Shown here: positions 7,414 to 16,022 of the stretch, piece after piece
How the letters are laid out: each line of letters starts with the position of its first letter
Numbering within the stretch: the stretch's first letter is position 1
Source of the DNA: CANGTU01 sp046336655
GTDB taxonomy: Bacteria > Bacteroidota > Bacteroidia > Flavobacteriales_D > Sanyastnellaceae
Reading direction: 5' to 3'
Assembly (NCBI GenBank): GCA_046336655.1
Contig: JBKDGH010000018.1
Location: 1 to 32,435 of the forward strand
Length of the DNA stretch: 32,435 nucleotides
The notes under the pieces: model-generated
Told to the model about the DNA's origin: nothing
What the model saw: only the letters and a program-made list of their open reading frames with translations
Database searches by the model: none
Made by a program: the position numbers and the translations under genes

Positions 7414-7421
7414 CAAAGCTA
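7414..7421 (-). promoter_or_regulatory. Possible -7 element of the tgt promoter (TAGCTTTG)
   Basis: An exact TAnnTTTG match on the minus strand lies 10 bp before the tgt ATG, implying a very short leader. No matching -33 element is seen, so this is tentative. Confidence 0.35.
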
Positions 7422-7468
7422 CAGGCAACTATCCCAGCTCCGGATGCATCATTTGTGCGCAGGCGTGG

Positions 7469-7497
7469 TTGATGAACAGTCGGTTCGACTATTTTTG
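7469..7497 (+). promoter_or_regulatory. Promoter of the small secreted protein / adhesin unit
   Basis: TATTTTTG (7490-7497) matches the -7 consensus, with a TTG 18 bp upstream as a -33 element. The predicted start lies about 25 bp before the ATG at 7531. Confidence 0.6.
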
Positions 7498-7530
7498 CTC
7501 GCCTTACAAACTAACCAGTACTACCCACAG

Positions 7531-7905
7531 ATGAAGAAACTCTGGATTTTCGTTGTGTTGTGCGTCCTCGTCGCCGGTGCAGTTGCACAGGGGCCTGTGG
7601 CCGTATTCAGTAGCTCCGTTCGCCCGTTTGAAGTGAGCGGCAATGGTTCAGTTACCCGCTTCTCGCTGTTGGCTGATGATGCCCAGATTGCAGCCGTGCA
7701 GGCTGAGGCGGCCAAGTATCCGGAAATGATCAACCTGAGTGTGACCCCGTCTACCCCGGGAATGTATTCTTGCGTGCTGGAGGTGACCGGACAGCCGGAG
7801 CCGGAGTATGTGCACAAGATGTTTTTGGCATTTGGTGTGGCATCTGTTCAGGTAGACGGTCAGGGTAGAAACCTGAGCGAGCTAGCCGCAATTCTCGAAA
7901 ATTAA
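7531..7905 (+). CDS. Small secreted protein with predicted ferredoxin-like fold
   Basis: The product is 124 residues. The ATG at 7531 is chosen over upstream in-frame starts because it begins a clean signal peptide (MKKLWIFVVLCVLVAGAVAQ) and follows the promoter. The mature part alternates as strand (VTRFSLLA), helix (QIAAVQAEAAKYP), strand, strand (MYSCVLEV), helix (YVHKMFLAFG), strand (VASVQVDG), which is the order of a ferredoxin-like fold as in metal-binding HMA domains. There is no CxxC metal site, however. No family is recognised. It lies 39 bp before the adhesin gene and is probably cotranscribed, which suggests an envelope role, perhaps linked to the adhesin; that is inference. Confidence 0.8.
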   Translation: MKKLWIFVVLCVLVAGAVAQGPVAVFSSSVRPFEVSGNGSVTRFSLLADDAQIAAVQAEAAKYPEMINLSVTPSTPGMYSCVLEVTGQPEPEYVHKMFLAFGVASVQVDGQGRNLSELAAILEN

Positions 7906-7944
7906 ACACAAATTGGCCCCGAAATTTCCATTACGAGACAGTTC

Positions 7945-10900
7945 ATGAAGAAGATAGTCACCTTTTTTGCCATTGCTGGCTGCTTTGCTGCCCACGCGCA
8001 GCTGAACGTAGATGCCGGTCAAGACCAGTTTTTCTGCCAGTCACAGGCGGTAACCCTAACGGCCACGGCACCGAGCATTCCCAGTACCGCCTCGTATTCC
8101 GTGGAGAGCATTGCCTGGGCTCCGCAAGCCATTGGCGGAACGGTCATCAATATGGCAGACGATGCCGTGAGTCTGGCACAGCCGATCGGCTTTTCGTTTT
8201 GTTTCCTCGGTAATTCCTACACTCAGTTTTACATTGGTTCAAATGGTTGGCTCTCATTCAGTCCCGGCCAGCCAACAGCCTACACTTCGGCGACTGTTCC
8301 ATCTACCAACTTTAACGTGCCGAAGAATTGCATCATGGGACCATGGCAAGACTGGCACCCTGGGATCTCCCCGGGTAATTACATTAAGTACCAGACAATT
8401 GGCACCGCGCCGTTCCGCAGGCTGGTGTTGACCTGGGAGAACATTCCGATGTTCCAATGCACCTCGACCTTTGGAACCTTCCAGATTGTGTTGTACGAGA
8501 CGACGAATGTCATTGAGAACCACATCTTCAACAAGGCTTTCTGCTCATGGGCTGGTGGAACAGCTACACAGGCGATCCACAATAGCACCGGCACCGTTGC
8601 TTTCGTCGTCCCGGGGCGCAACTCATCCACCTGGACTGCTACCAATGAGTCCTGGCGATACACGCCGAATGGTCCACCCGCCCAGGTAACCTGGACCGCT
8701 GGAGGGAACCCGGTGGGAACAGGTAATACCATCACGGTTACACCTACCCAGACCACTACCTACACAGCAGCCCTCAGTCAGTGCGGGATTACGGTCTTGC
8801 CGGATCAGGTAACGGTTACGGTTGCGCCGGCAGTTACTCTGACCAATGTCACCATTCAGGATGCTTCCTGTTCCACGCCCAACGGGTCGATCACGGTTAA
8901 TCTTCCGCCGAACAGCCCGGGTCCGCTTTCTTTCCAGTGGAACAATCCCGCGGCTTCCACAACCCAGAATATTTCGGGCCTGGCCGGAGGGGCATATACG
9001 CTGGTGGTCACCAACCTGAGCAACCAATGTACCTACCAGCAGACCTATATTGTGGGAGCCACCAGCACCTTGCAGCTCAGCGCTGCCACGCAAGCGGCAT
9101 CCTGCGCCAACAATCCAAGCGGATCCGCTACTGTAACGGCAACCAGCCAGTTTCCCGGATTTACGTACCAATGGAACGATCCACAGCAGCAGACTTCTGC
9201 CACGGCCACAGGACTTGAAGGTGGAACCTATTCCGTAACGGTCACAGATGGAGACGGTTGTGTCGAAACGTTGAATGTCTTTGTGCCTGAACCCCCGCCG
9301 ATTCAGGTGTCTTTTCCCTTGGTGAGTCAGGTAAGTTGCGCCGGTGCGAATGACGGAAGTGCTGTTGCCTTAGCGAGCGGAGGTACTCCGGGATATTCAT
9401 TTGGATGGTCCAATGGTGTTCAGAGCAATGCGGCCGATAACCTCGCGCCGGGCACATATACGGTTACCGTAACGGATGCCAACAATTGCCAGGGCACACA
9501 AAACTTGACGATTACCGAGCCACAGGCTATCACTGTGACGTTTACAGTCAGTGACGTGGCATGCAGCGGAGGAAGTGACGGGCAGGTACAGGCAGCGGCA
9601 TCCGGTGGGGCGGGCAATTACTCGTTCAGCTGGCCCGGACTTGGCCAGCAGGGTTCGGTAGTGAGCAATCTCGCGGCAGGTTCCTATGAGGTAATCGCTA
9701 CTGATGCGAACAATTGCAGCCAGTCGGCCATTGCACAAGTGGGCAGCGCTGCAGCACTGAATATACAGCAGGCCGTTAGCGGAATCAGTTGCTTCGGACA
9801 AGCCAATGCGAGCATCTCTCTCAGTGTAACAGGCGGGACTCCGGACTACACCTATACTTGGGATGACCCTCAGCAGCAAACTACTCCGACAATTTCCAAC
9901 CTGCCGGCCGGTGTTTACACTGTTGTCGTAACGGATACCGAAGGATGTGCCGGTGAGCTTTCAGTCGAAATCACCCAACCGGCTTTGCTCTCAGCTGCTG
10001 TCCAGTCGGCCAATGATGTGCTATGCTTCGGGCAGGCCAGTGGTCAGGTGAACCTGGCCGTGAACGGCGGCACTCCCGGGTACAGCTATACGTACAATGG
10101 AGTCAATGCATCCAATCCGGCGAACAATCTGGCAGCCGGCAACTACGCCATTGTAGTCACCGACGCCAATGGATGCTCCACCTCTTCGAGCGCCCAGATC
10201 GATCAGCCAACGGCGCTCACTGCGTCGGTTTCTTCCGTCAACCCGACTTGTTTTGGCGGCACCAATGGTTCCGCTACCGCAACGGCTAATGGTGGTGCGG
10301 GCGGATACTCCTACAGCTGGAATGGAGGTGCCATTACCACCGCTACGGCATCCAACCTTGCCAGTGGATCCTACATCGTGACTGTGACCGACGCGAACGG
10401 ATGCACGGTCAATTCATCGGTGACGCTGACACAGCCATCTGCTGTGGTTGTAAATGTGAGTTCACAACCCGCCACATGTGGTCTCTCCGATGGGGCTGCC
10501 ACCGCAGCGGCCAGCGGCGGCACAGGACCTTACCAGTACGCATGGCCCTCTGCCGGACAAACAGGGCCAACAGCCTCAGATATTGAGTCAGGCAGCTACC
10601 AGGTGGTGGTAACTGATGCGAACGGATGCACAGGTCAATCCACCGTAATCGTAGGAACGACAAACTACCCGGTAGCTGAAATTTCCGCGAATGACACCGA
10701 GGGATATTCGCCGCTCAATGTCACCTTCGCCAACCTGAGTGATAATGCCATCACGTATGTGTGGGACTTCGGAGACGGCACAGTTATAACTACGAATAAC
10801 CTTCAGTCCGTGAACCATGTATTCACCAGCGCCGCCGAGGTGGAGGAGTTTGTGGTGACAATTACAGCCATCAATGCTGGTGGTTGTGAAGATGTATTTA

Positions 10901-11202
10901 CCTTCCCGGTTCTGGTATATGGTATCGGGCAACTTAGCGCTCCTAACGTATTTACGCCCAATGGCGATGGAAAGAATGACACATTCAGTTTCATCACATT
11001 GAGCATTGAGGACTTCGAGTGCATCATCTTCAACCGCTGGGGACAGGAAGTGTATCGCTGGACAGATCCCAACAGGGGCTGGTCAGGACGCGACGGCAAT
11101 AGCAATGATTGCTCAGAAGGAACATATTGGTTCGTTGTAAAAGCCAAAGGCTATGATGGCAGAGAATTCAATACCGAAGGAAACATTACCTTGTTGAGGT
11201 AA
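7945..11202 (+). CDS. Large T9SS-secreted adhesin with SprB-type repeats
   Basis: A 1085-residue protein predicted to cross the inner membrane by Sec (signal peptide about 1-18, ending AAHA) and the outer membrane by the type IX system. After an N-terminal beta region (about 20-295) come eight repeats of about 75 residues (about 300-903), each with a near-N-terminal Cys and the pattern GGxxxYxYxW...NLxxGxYxVxVTDxxGC, typical of SprB repeats in gliding adhesins. A PKD domain follows (about 909-992, with VWDFGDGT). The last 90 residues are the gliding-motility-associated C-terminal domain (NVFTPNGDGKNDTF, FNRWGQEVY, GTYWFVVKA), a type B sorting signal. Cell-surface adhesion or gliding is the likely role. 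An intrinsic terminator follows the stop codon. Confidence 0.92.
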   Translation: MKKIVTFFAIAGCFAAHAQLNVDAGQDQFFCQSQAVTLTATAPSIPSTASYSVESIAWAPQAIGGTVINMADDAVSLAQPIGFSFCFLGNSYTQFYIGSNGWLSFSPGQPTAYTSATVPSTNFNVPKNCIMGPWQDWHPGISPGNYIKYQTIGTAPFRRLVLTWENIPMFQCTSTFGTFQIVLYETTNVIENHIFNKAFCSWAGGTATQAIHNSTGTVAFVVPGRNSSTWTATNESWRYTPNGPPAQVTWTAGGNPVGTGNTITVTPTQTTTYTAALSQCGITVLPDQVTVTVAPAVTLTNVTIQDASCSTPNGSITVNLPPNSPGPLSFQWNNPAASTTQNISGLAGGAYTLVVTNLSNQCTYQQTYIVGATSTLQLSAATQAASCANNPSGSATVTATSQFPGFTYQWNDPQQQTSATATGLEGGTYSVTVTDGDGCVETLNVFVPEPPPIQVSFPLVSQVSCAGANDGSAVALASGGTPGYSFGWSNGVQSNAADNLAPGTYTVTVTDANNCQGTQNLTITEPQAITVTFTVSDVACSGGSDGQVQAAASGGAGNYSFSWPGLGQQGSVVSNLAAGSYEVIATDANNCSQSAIAQVGSAAALNIQQAVSGISCFGQANASISLSVTGGTPDYTYTWDDPQQQTTPTISNLPAGVYTVVVTDTEGCAGELSVEITQPALLSAAVQSANDVLCFGQASGQVNLAVNGGTPGYSYTYNGVNASNPANNLAAGNYAIVVTDANGCSTSSSAQIDQPTALTASVSSVNPTCFGGTNGSATATANGGAGGYSYSWNGGAITTATASNLASGSYIVTVTDANGCTVNSSVTLTQPSAVVVNVSSQPATCGLSDGAATAAASGGTGPYQYAWPSAGQTGPTASDIESGSYQVVVTDANGCTGQSTVIVGTTNYPVAEISANDTEGYSPLNVTFANLSDNAITYVWDFGDGTVITTNNLQSVNHVFTSAAEVEEFVVTITAINAGGCEDVFTFPVLVYGIGQLSAPNVFTPNGDGKNDTFSFITLSIEDFECIIFNRWGQEVYRWTDPNRGWSGRDGNSNDCSEGTYWFVVKAKGYDGREFNTEGNITLLR

Positions 11203-11225
11203 TCCGCTCGTTAACGCATATCGAG

Positions 11226-11250
11226 AAGGGACCTGCGGGTCCCTTTTTTT
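11226..11250 (+). terminator. Intrinsic terminator after the adhesin gene
   Basis: Hairpin AAGGGACC / GGTCCCTT with loop TGCG, followed by a seven-T run, 23 bp after the stop codon. Confidence 0.92.
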
Positions 11251-11339
11251 GTCTGGGATAGTTGAGTCCAGCTGCCGTTATGACGTGCTCTAACCGGGGA
11301 TCAGGACAAATTGACTTGTTTTTTGGTTTGGTTCGTGGA

Positions 11340-11357
11340 TTGACTACGGGGAGTCAA
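11340..11357. repeat. Inverted repeat before hsp20 (TTGACT-N6-AGTCAA)
   Basis: A perfect 6-bp dyad with a 6-bp centre ends 16 bp before the start codon. It could be an operator or a leader hairpin controlling the heat-shock gene. It is not a CIRCE element. No standard -7 element is seen in this gap. Confidence 0.4.
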
Positions 11358-11373
11358 ACAAAAAAATACACAC

Positions 11374-11814
11374 ATGTACTCAGTAATGAATCGCAATTGC
11401 GCCCGTCCGGGATACCGGAGCGGACGCACTGCCGGAGAGTTTGTTCCCGGAGCATGGTTTGGTCCTGCATTGAGCCGCAGCTGGTCTACTGCCCCTTCAG
11501 TGAACATCCGCAAGACAGAAAACGGATTTCGCATTGATCTCGCAGCTCCCGGTATGGCGCGCGCAGATTTCAAAGTGAAAATGGATGGTGATACACTCAC
11601 CATTTCAGCAGAGAAGAAGGTGGAGCAGCTCAGTGAAAATGAAAATTACACCCGCAGGGAGTTTCAGTACGGCAGCTTCACCCGCTCATTCACCCTTCCG
11701 GAAAGCGCGAATGGTGAGGCGATTGTGGCGAAGTATGACAATGGAATACTCTCCGTAGAGATTCCGGTGAAAAAAGAAGAGACCATTCCTGGTCGTGAAA
11801 TCGCGGGAGTCTGA
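11374..11814 (+). CDS. Hsp20/alpha-crystallin small heat-shock protein
   Basis: Small heat-shock proteins bind unfolding proteins in the cytoplasm without using ATP and hold them for refolding by other chaperones. The 146-residue product has a short variable N-terminus and an alpha-crystallin domain (about 38-140) with the strands SVNIRKTENGFRIDLAAPGM, LTISAEKK and FTRSFTLPESANGEAIVAKYDNG. The final strand region carries GILSVEIPVKK, the usual A-x-x-x-n-G-v-L-x-i-x-i-P core. The closing tail TIPGREIAGV includes an I-x-I-like oligomer contact. It is a single gene with its own terminator. The inverted repeat just upstream may regulate it; I find no classic heat-shock operator. Confidence 0.93.
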   Translation: MYSVMNRNCARPGYRSGRTAGEFVPGAWFGPALSRSWSTAPSVNIRKTENGFRIDLAAPGMARADFKVKMDGDTLTISAEKKVEQLSENENYTRREFQYGSFTRSFTLPESANGEAIVAKYDNGILSVEIPVKKEETIPGREIAGV

Positions 11815-11859
11815 TTGGAGGAGAAGACCCCGCGCGTGAGTGGTTAAGGTTTAGGGGAG

Positions 11860-11892
11860 AAGGGCCGTCTGCAAGTCAGACGGCCCTTTTCT
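11860..11892 (+). terminator. Intrinsic terminator after hsp20
   Basis: A perfect 12-bp stem AAGGGCCGTCTG / CAGACGGCCCTT with loop CAAGT is followed by TTTTCTTTT. It separates hsp20 from the convergent gene; there is no T run for the minus strand. Confidence 0.9.
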
Positions 11893-11905
11893 TTTGACTC
11901 AAAGT

Positions 11906-13387
11906 TCAAAGGTTAAACCGGCTGAGCCGTGCCGAAAGAGCATCCTTCGAAATCAATTCTGGGGTCAGAATTACAGATGAGCTCCCGGCGCCGAAAGGTT
12001 TTGCGTCAAAGAGATAGCCGTCTTTTTCAGCGCTGAAGGACAGAATGAAACCGCTTGAGTTTTCAGGGAGCAGGAAGCGATCCACCCGCTGATCGTAAAG
12101 CGGTGTAGTAATGGTTTTTGACTCGTTTAGTATCGCATATACCGCGGTATGATCGTGCGGCACTCCCCGAATGGCGAGTTCATCCCTGCGTGGTGCGTTG
12201 ATTAATCTGTCGCAGTTGAACCAGCCCACCTGACGCGCGGGCATTTGCAATGAAACGTACTCCGTATTGACACCCTGACGCACAATCACATCATCGGCAG
12301 CATTGGCATCCACTTCATCGATTTCAACCACGTCTTCACCGGGATTGCAATACCACAGTCGCGGCTCACTTTGTTCCAGTGTCTGGAGGTCATTCCGGTC
12401 TTTGTTTCTGTTGTGCTGCATTACAAGTGTCCGGTTGTGATACATTACTGTGTCGCCTTCAGAGGTTCCATTTATCAGCAAGGTAAGGTCGACCACAGGA
12501 TGAGCAGGACGCGTCCCGTCATCTGTCTTTCTCACGGTGCGCGTGGTTTTCTTGCTTACAAACCAGACTAACTCCCTGCGGAATTCAACCGGGCGCAGGC
12601 TTGTGGTTAACAGCCCGGTAAACAGGATCATGTTATTTGCCTTTTCTTTAGTCAATGGCGGAAAAACAATCTGAAATTCTGCATTCTGGTTTACCATCAA
12701 TGTGTCTGCTCCGCTAAACGCCTGAATATTCACCATTCCACCTGTTTCGAGCAGCCTGCCGTCGTGGGTTTGCGTGGTCAGTCCGGCGAGGATGCAATCG
12801 CTGATTTTCGTGTATTCCTTCAATTCAACACGATAGGAATCAGGAACAGATCCGTCTTTGCGGACAAAAATCCCGGGCGGCAATTCCAGTTTCGTTTCCT
12901 GCGCGCCCACGCAGATCAGTGAATCCCGTGACGATCCGAAAAAAACCTGCGGTACGGTCAGTTCCCGCTCCACATCCAGTGGGTAAGTGGCTTCAGGAAG
13001 TACAATGAGTTCCACGCGCCGGTTTTCACGCAGGCAGTCTTCACTGGTTCCGCGGCACGCCGGCCACGACTCACCATAGGCTTTGGATTCGGAAGGCTTC
13101 AACTGATGTCCGAGCAATACCGCTTCCACCGAGGCATTGCGGCGCGCAGACAATTCGAGGTTGTACGCAGAGCCGGCATCAGAATCCGCATGACCGCGCA
13201 GCACAATCACCGCGCCGGGATTGAGTCCTGATAAGCGTATCCACACATCCAGACGCTGTTGTTCGGAAGCGCTCAGTGCAGAGCCATCTTTTTCAAAATA
13301 CACCACGAAGGCGTGGCCGAAAGAAGGAAGAACAGAGAAGAGCAGAAGAGCCAGGGGCAGCAGCCGGAAAGTGGAGTGTGACTGCAT
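11906..13387 (-). CDS. Envelope protein with N-terminal OmpA-like domain
   Basis: A 493-residue exported protein. The ATG at 13387 is preferred because it begins a signal peptide (MQSHSTFRLLPLALLLFSVL...GHA), while the longer frame adds unlikely residues. Residues about 27-140 form an OmpA-like peptidoglycan-binding domain: FVVYFEKDGSALS, LRGHADSDAGSAYNLELSAR, and closing ENRRVELIV. This domain is normally C-terminal. The remaining 350 residues contain a pattern I have seen in other Bacteroidota envelope proteins (LPPGIFVRKDGS...ILAGLTTQTHDGRLLETGGM) but which has no function I know. It probably anchors to the cell wall in the periplasm. The 5' side carries three TTGG/CCAA repeats just before the start codon. 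It is a single gene, convergent with hsp20. Confidence 0.75.
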   Translation of the reverse strand: MQSHSTFRLLPLALLLFSVLPSFGHAFVVYFEKDGSALSASEQQRLDVWIRLSGLNPGAVIVLRGHADSDAGSAYNLELSARRNASVEAVLLGHQLKPSESKAYGESWPACRGTSEDCLRENRRVELIVLPEATYPLDVERELTVPQVFFGSSRDSLICVGAQETKLELPPGIFVRKDGSVPDSYRVELKEYTKISDCILAGLTTQTHDGRLLETGGMVNIQAFSGADTLMVNQNAEFQIVFPPLTKEKANNMILFTGLLTTSLRPVEFRRELVWFVSKKTTRTVRKTDDGTRPAHPVVDLTLLINGTSEGDTVMYHNRTLVMQHNRNKDRNDLQTLEQSEPRLWYCNPGEDVVEIDEVDANAADDVIVRQGVNTEYVSLQMPARQVGWFNCDRLINAPRRDELAIRGVPHDHTAVYAILNESKTITTPLYDQRVDRFLLPENSSGFILSFSAEKDGYLFDAKPFGAGSSSVILTPELISKDALSARLSRFNL

Positions 13388-13505
13388 TGCTGGTTGGTTG
13401 GTTCGGGGAGATGAACGCAAACACCAACTCCAAAGTATTTGATGCCGGAAATTTCCATCTGACCCCACCATTTTTCAACCAAAACTGAAAAATGTGAACG
13501 TTTTA

Positions 13506-13537
13506 TTGGATTGCCCCCCTCTGAAAGGATACCTTCG
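13506..13537 (+). promoter_or_regulatory. Promoter of the glutamine synthetase gene
   Basis: TACCTTCG (13530-13537) fits TAnnTTYG, with a TTG 21 bp upstream (13506-13508). The transcript would start near 13544, leaving a leader of about 48 nt. Confidence 0.5.
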
Positions 13538-13591
13538 CGGCAAAATTGTGCATTTTTCACCTTAACACCCCCTCAAAACATATCCCTTCCG

Positions 13592-15778
13592 ATGAGTAAC
13601 CATCGTTTTCAGGCGCTCTCCGAGCTCCATTATCGTCAGCCCAAAGAGTTTGAAGCCCCGTCATCGCGCGTTTCGGACTACTTCGCCTCCAATGTGTTTT
13701 CATATCACAAGATGCGCGAGTACCTCACCGATGAGACATACGAGAAGCTTCTGGACTGCATTCACAACGGCACCCGCATTGACCGTCAGACGGCAGACCA
13801 CGTGGCTGCTGCGATGAAGGAATGGGCGATGTCGAAGGGGGCCACGCACTACACCCACTGGTTTCAGCCGCTCACCGGCGCTACCGCAGAGAAGCACGAC
13901 AGTTTTTTCCGTCCAATCGGCGATGGCCGTTCGCTGGAGCGTTTTGAAGGCTCAATGCTTGTTCAGCAGGAGCCGGATGCGTCGAGCTTCCCGAGTGGTG
14001 GTATCCGCAACACGTTTGAAGCGCGTGGATACACCCTTTGGGATCCGTCGTCGCCTGCGTTCATGGTAGGCACGACCTTGTGCATTCCCACCATTTTTAT
14101 TTCCTATACGGGGCATTCACTCGATTATAAAATGCCGCTGCTCAAGGCGCTCCATGCGATTGATATGGCAGCCACAGCGGTGTGTCAGTACTTCGATAAA
14201 GACGTCAACAAAGTGCAGGTCACCCTGGGATGGGAGCAGGAGTATTTCCTTGTGGACTCAGCACTGTTCAGGGCGCGTCCGGATCTGTTCCTCACTGGCC
14301 GCGCGCTCTTCGGTCACCGTCCGGCGAAAGGTCAGCAGCTTGAAGACCATTACTTCGGTTCCATTCCCGAGCGCGTAATGGCATTTATGCAGGAGTTCGA
14401 ATTCGAAAGCCATCGTTTGGGTATACCCGTTACCACCCGCCACAACGAAGTTGCGCCCAATCAGTTTGAGCTCGCTCCGATGTTTGAAGAAGCCAACCTC
14501 GCCAACGACCACAATCAGCTGGTGATGGACCTTTTGCAGAAGACTGCGCAGAAGCACAATTTCAACGTACTGCTGCACGAGAAGCCGTTTGAAGGCATCA
14601 ACGGATCCGGAAAGCACAACAACTGGGCGCTCAGCACCAACACCGGAGTAAACCTCCTGAAGCCGGGCCGTAATCCGAAGTCGAATATGCAGTTCCTCAC
14701 CTTCCTGGTGAATACTGTTGCCGCCATTCACGAAAATGCGGATGTGCTTCGCGCAAGCATTGCCACTGTAGGTAATGACCACCGACTTGGAGCAAACGAA
14801 GCGCCTCCTGCAATTATGAGCTGCTTCCTCGGAGAGCAGCTGAACTCCATGCTCGATCAGCTGGAGAAAAACATCAAGGCAGGGAAGATGACTCCCGAAG
14901 ACAAGACCGAGCTGAAGCTCAACATCGGCAAGCTGCCACAGGCACTACTGGACAATACCGACCGCAACCGCACCTCGCCGTTTGCATTTACAGGAAATAA
15001 ATTTGAGTTCCGCGCTGTCGGCTCAAGCGCGAACTGCGCCTATGCGATGACCGTGTTGAACACCATTGTGGCGCATCGCCTCAATCAGTTTAAAAAGGAT
15101 GTGGACGCACGCATTGCCAAGGGCGATGATAAAGACGAAGCCATTCTCAAGGAGCTGCAGCGCCTGATCAAGCAGAGCAAGGTGATCCGCTTCGAAGGAA
15201 ACGGATACAGCGCAGAGTGGGTGAAAGAGGCGAAGAAGCGCGGACTCAGCAATTTCGGCGATACCCCGGGCGCGCTGGAAGTATGGAAGCGCAAGGAAGT
15301 GCAGAAGATGTTTGAAGAACTCAACGTGCTGACTCACCAGGAAATTCATGCCCGTCTGGAGATCGAGTACGAAAACTACAGCCGCCGCAGGGAAATTGAG
15401 GCACGGATTTGCAGCGATATCGCGCAGAACCACATCATCCCTACAGCGATTGCGTACCAGTCGCGCCTCACGGAGAACGTGTTGGGATTGATGGAAATTT
15501 TTGACCCCAAGGAAGCGGCGGAAGTTACCCGCATTCAAAAAGGATTGATCCGCGAAATCAGCACACACATCACGGCTATCAAGGAAACCATCGACAAGAT
15601 GGCTGCCGAGCGGGAAAAGCTGGAGGACTTTTCTGCCGAGAAGCAGGCAGGTGCCTATTGCCTGAAGGTAAAGCCGCTTATGGATCAGATCCGCGATCAT
15701 GCCGATGCCCTTGAGCACAAGGTGGACGACGAAATGTGGCCGCTTCCGAAGCTTCGCGAGTTGCTCTTTACACGCTGA
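13592..15778 (+). CDS. glnN: Glutamine synthetase type III (GSIII)
   Basis: It makes glutamine from glutamate, ammonia and ATP in the cytoplasm. At 728 residues it has the length of GSIII, the large form typical of Bacteroidota and some cyanobacteria, not the 450-residue GSI. Recognisable motifs are the metal-binding glutamate segment GWEQEYFLVD, the ATP/glutamate region RHNEVAPNQFELAP, EKPFEGINGSGKHNNWALST, and FTGNKFEFRAVGSSANCAYA. The ATG at 13592 is chosen because the sequence from MSNHRFQAL onward matches GSIII N-termini; an upstream in-frame start would include the promoter. It is a single gene, with its own promoter and a hairpin after the stop. Confidence 0.96.
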   Translation: MSNHRFQALSELHYRQPKEFEAPSSRVSDYFASNVFSYHKMREYLTDETYEKLLDCIHNGTRIDRQTADHVAAAMKEWAMSKGATHYTHWFQPLTGATAEKHDSFFRPIGDGRSLERFEGSMLVQQEPDASSFPSGGIRNTFEARGYTLWDPSSPAFMVGTTLCIPTIFISYTGHSLDYKMPLLKALHAIDMAATAVCQYFDKDVNKVQVTLGWEQEYFLVDSALFRARPDLFLTGRALFGHRPAKGQQLEDHYFGSIPERVMAFMQEFEFESHRLGIPVTTRHNEVAPNQFELAPMFEEANLANDHNQLVMDLLQKTAQKHNFNVLLHEKPFEGINGSGKHNNWALSTNTGVNLLKPGRNPKSNMQFLTFLVNTVAAIHENADVLRASIATVGNDHRLGANEAPPAIMSCFLGEQLNSMLDQLEKNIKAGKMTPEDKTELKLNIGKLPQALLDNTDRNRTSPFAFTGNKFEFRAVGSSANCAYAMTVLNTIVAHRLNQFKKDVDARIAKGDDKDEAILKELQRLIKQSKVIRFEGNGYSAEWVKEAKKRGLSNFGDTPGALEVWKRKEVQKMFEELNVLTHQEIHARLEIEYENYSRRREIEARICSDIAQNHIIPTAIAYQSRLTENVLGLMEIFDPKEAAEVTRIQKGLIREISTHITAIKETIDKMAAEREKLEDFSAEKQAGAYCLKVKPLMDQIRDHADALEHKVDDEMWPLPKLRELLFTR

Positions 15779-15801
15779 GACCGAAGCATTCCAAACGTGC
15801 G

Positions 15802-15819
15802 GGCCACCTTCGGGTGGCC
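15802..15819 (+). terminator. UUCG-loop hairpin after glutamine synthetase
   Basis: GGCCACC-TTCG-GGTGGCC is a perfect 7-bp stem with a stable UUCG tetraloop, 24 bp after the stop codon. There is no T run after it, so it may be a 3'-end stabilising hairpin or a weak terminator and not a classic one. Confidence 0.55.
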
Positions 15820-15995
15820 TGTGCTATTATATCTGAATTCATTGGGATCCTGCCAGTTGGCCCGCTTTCTCAACCAACTGTCCGACCGCCATTTATGGAA
15901 TTTCGGTCTGTTATGTGTCAATGATGCAAAGCCGGAAAAAAGCATTCTGAGGCCGGATATATTCACCTCACGGCTGCAGTACGGACACTTTTACT

Positions 15996-16003
15996 TATTT
16001 TCG
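15996..16003 (+). promoter_or_regulatory. -7 element before the PorE-like gene (TATTTTCG)
   Basis: TATTTTCG fits TAnnTTYG 20 bp before the ATG at 16023. GCTG at the expected -33 position is only a weak match. Confidence 0.45.
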
Positions 16004-16022
16004 CCACTCACTTAAACCAAGC

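Noticed and set aside
11251..11373. CIRCE heat-shock operator before hsp20
   Set aside because: No TTAGCACTC-N9-GAGTGCTAA-like sequence is present; only a short TTGACT dyad.
15023..15718. A 231-codon minus-strand frame opposite glutamine synthetase
   Set aside because: It lies entirely within glnN, has no recognisable domain and no promoter.
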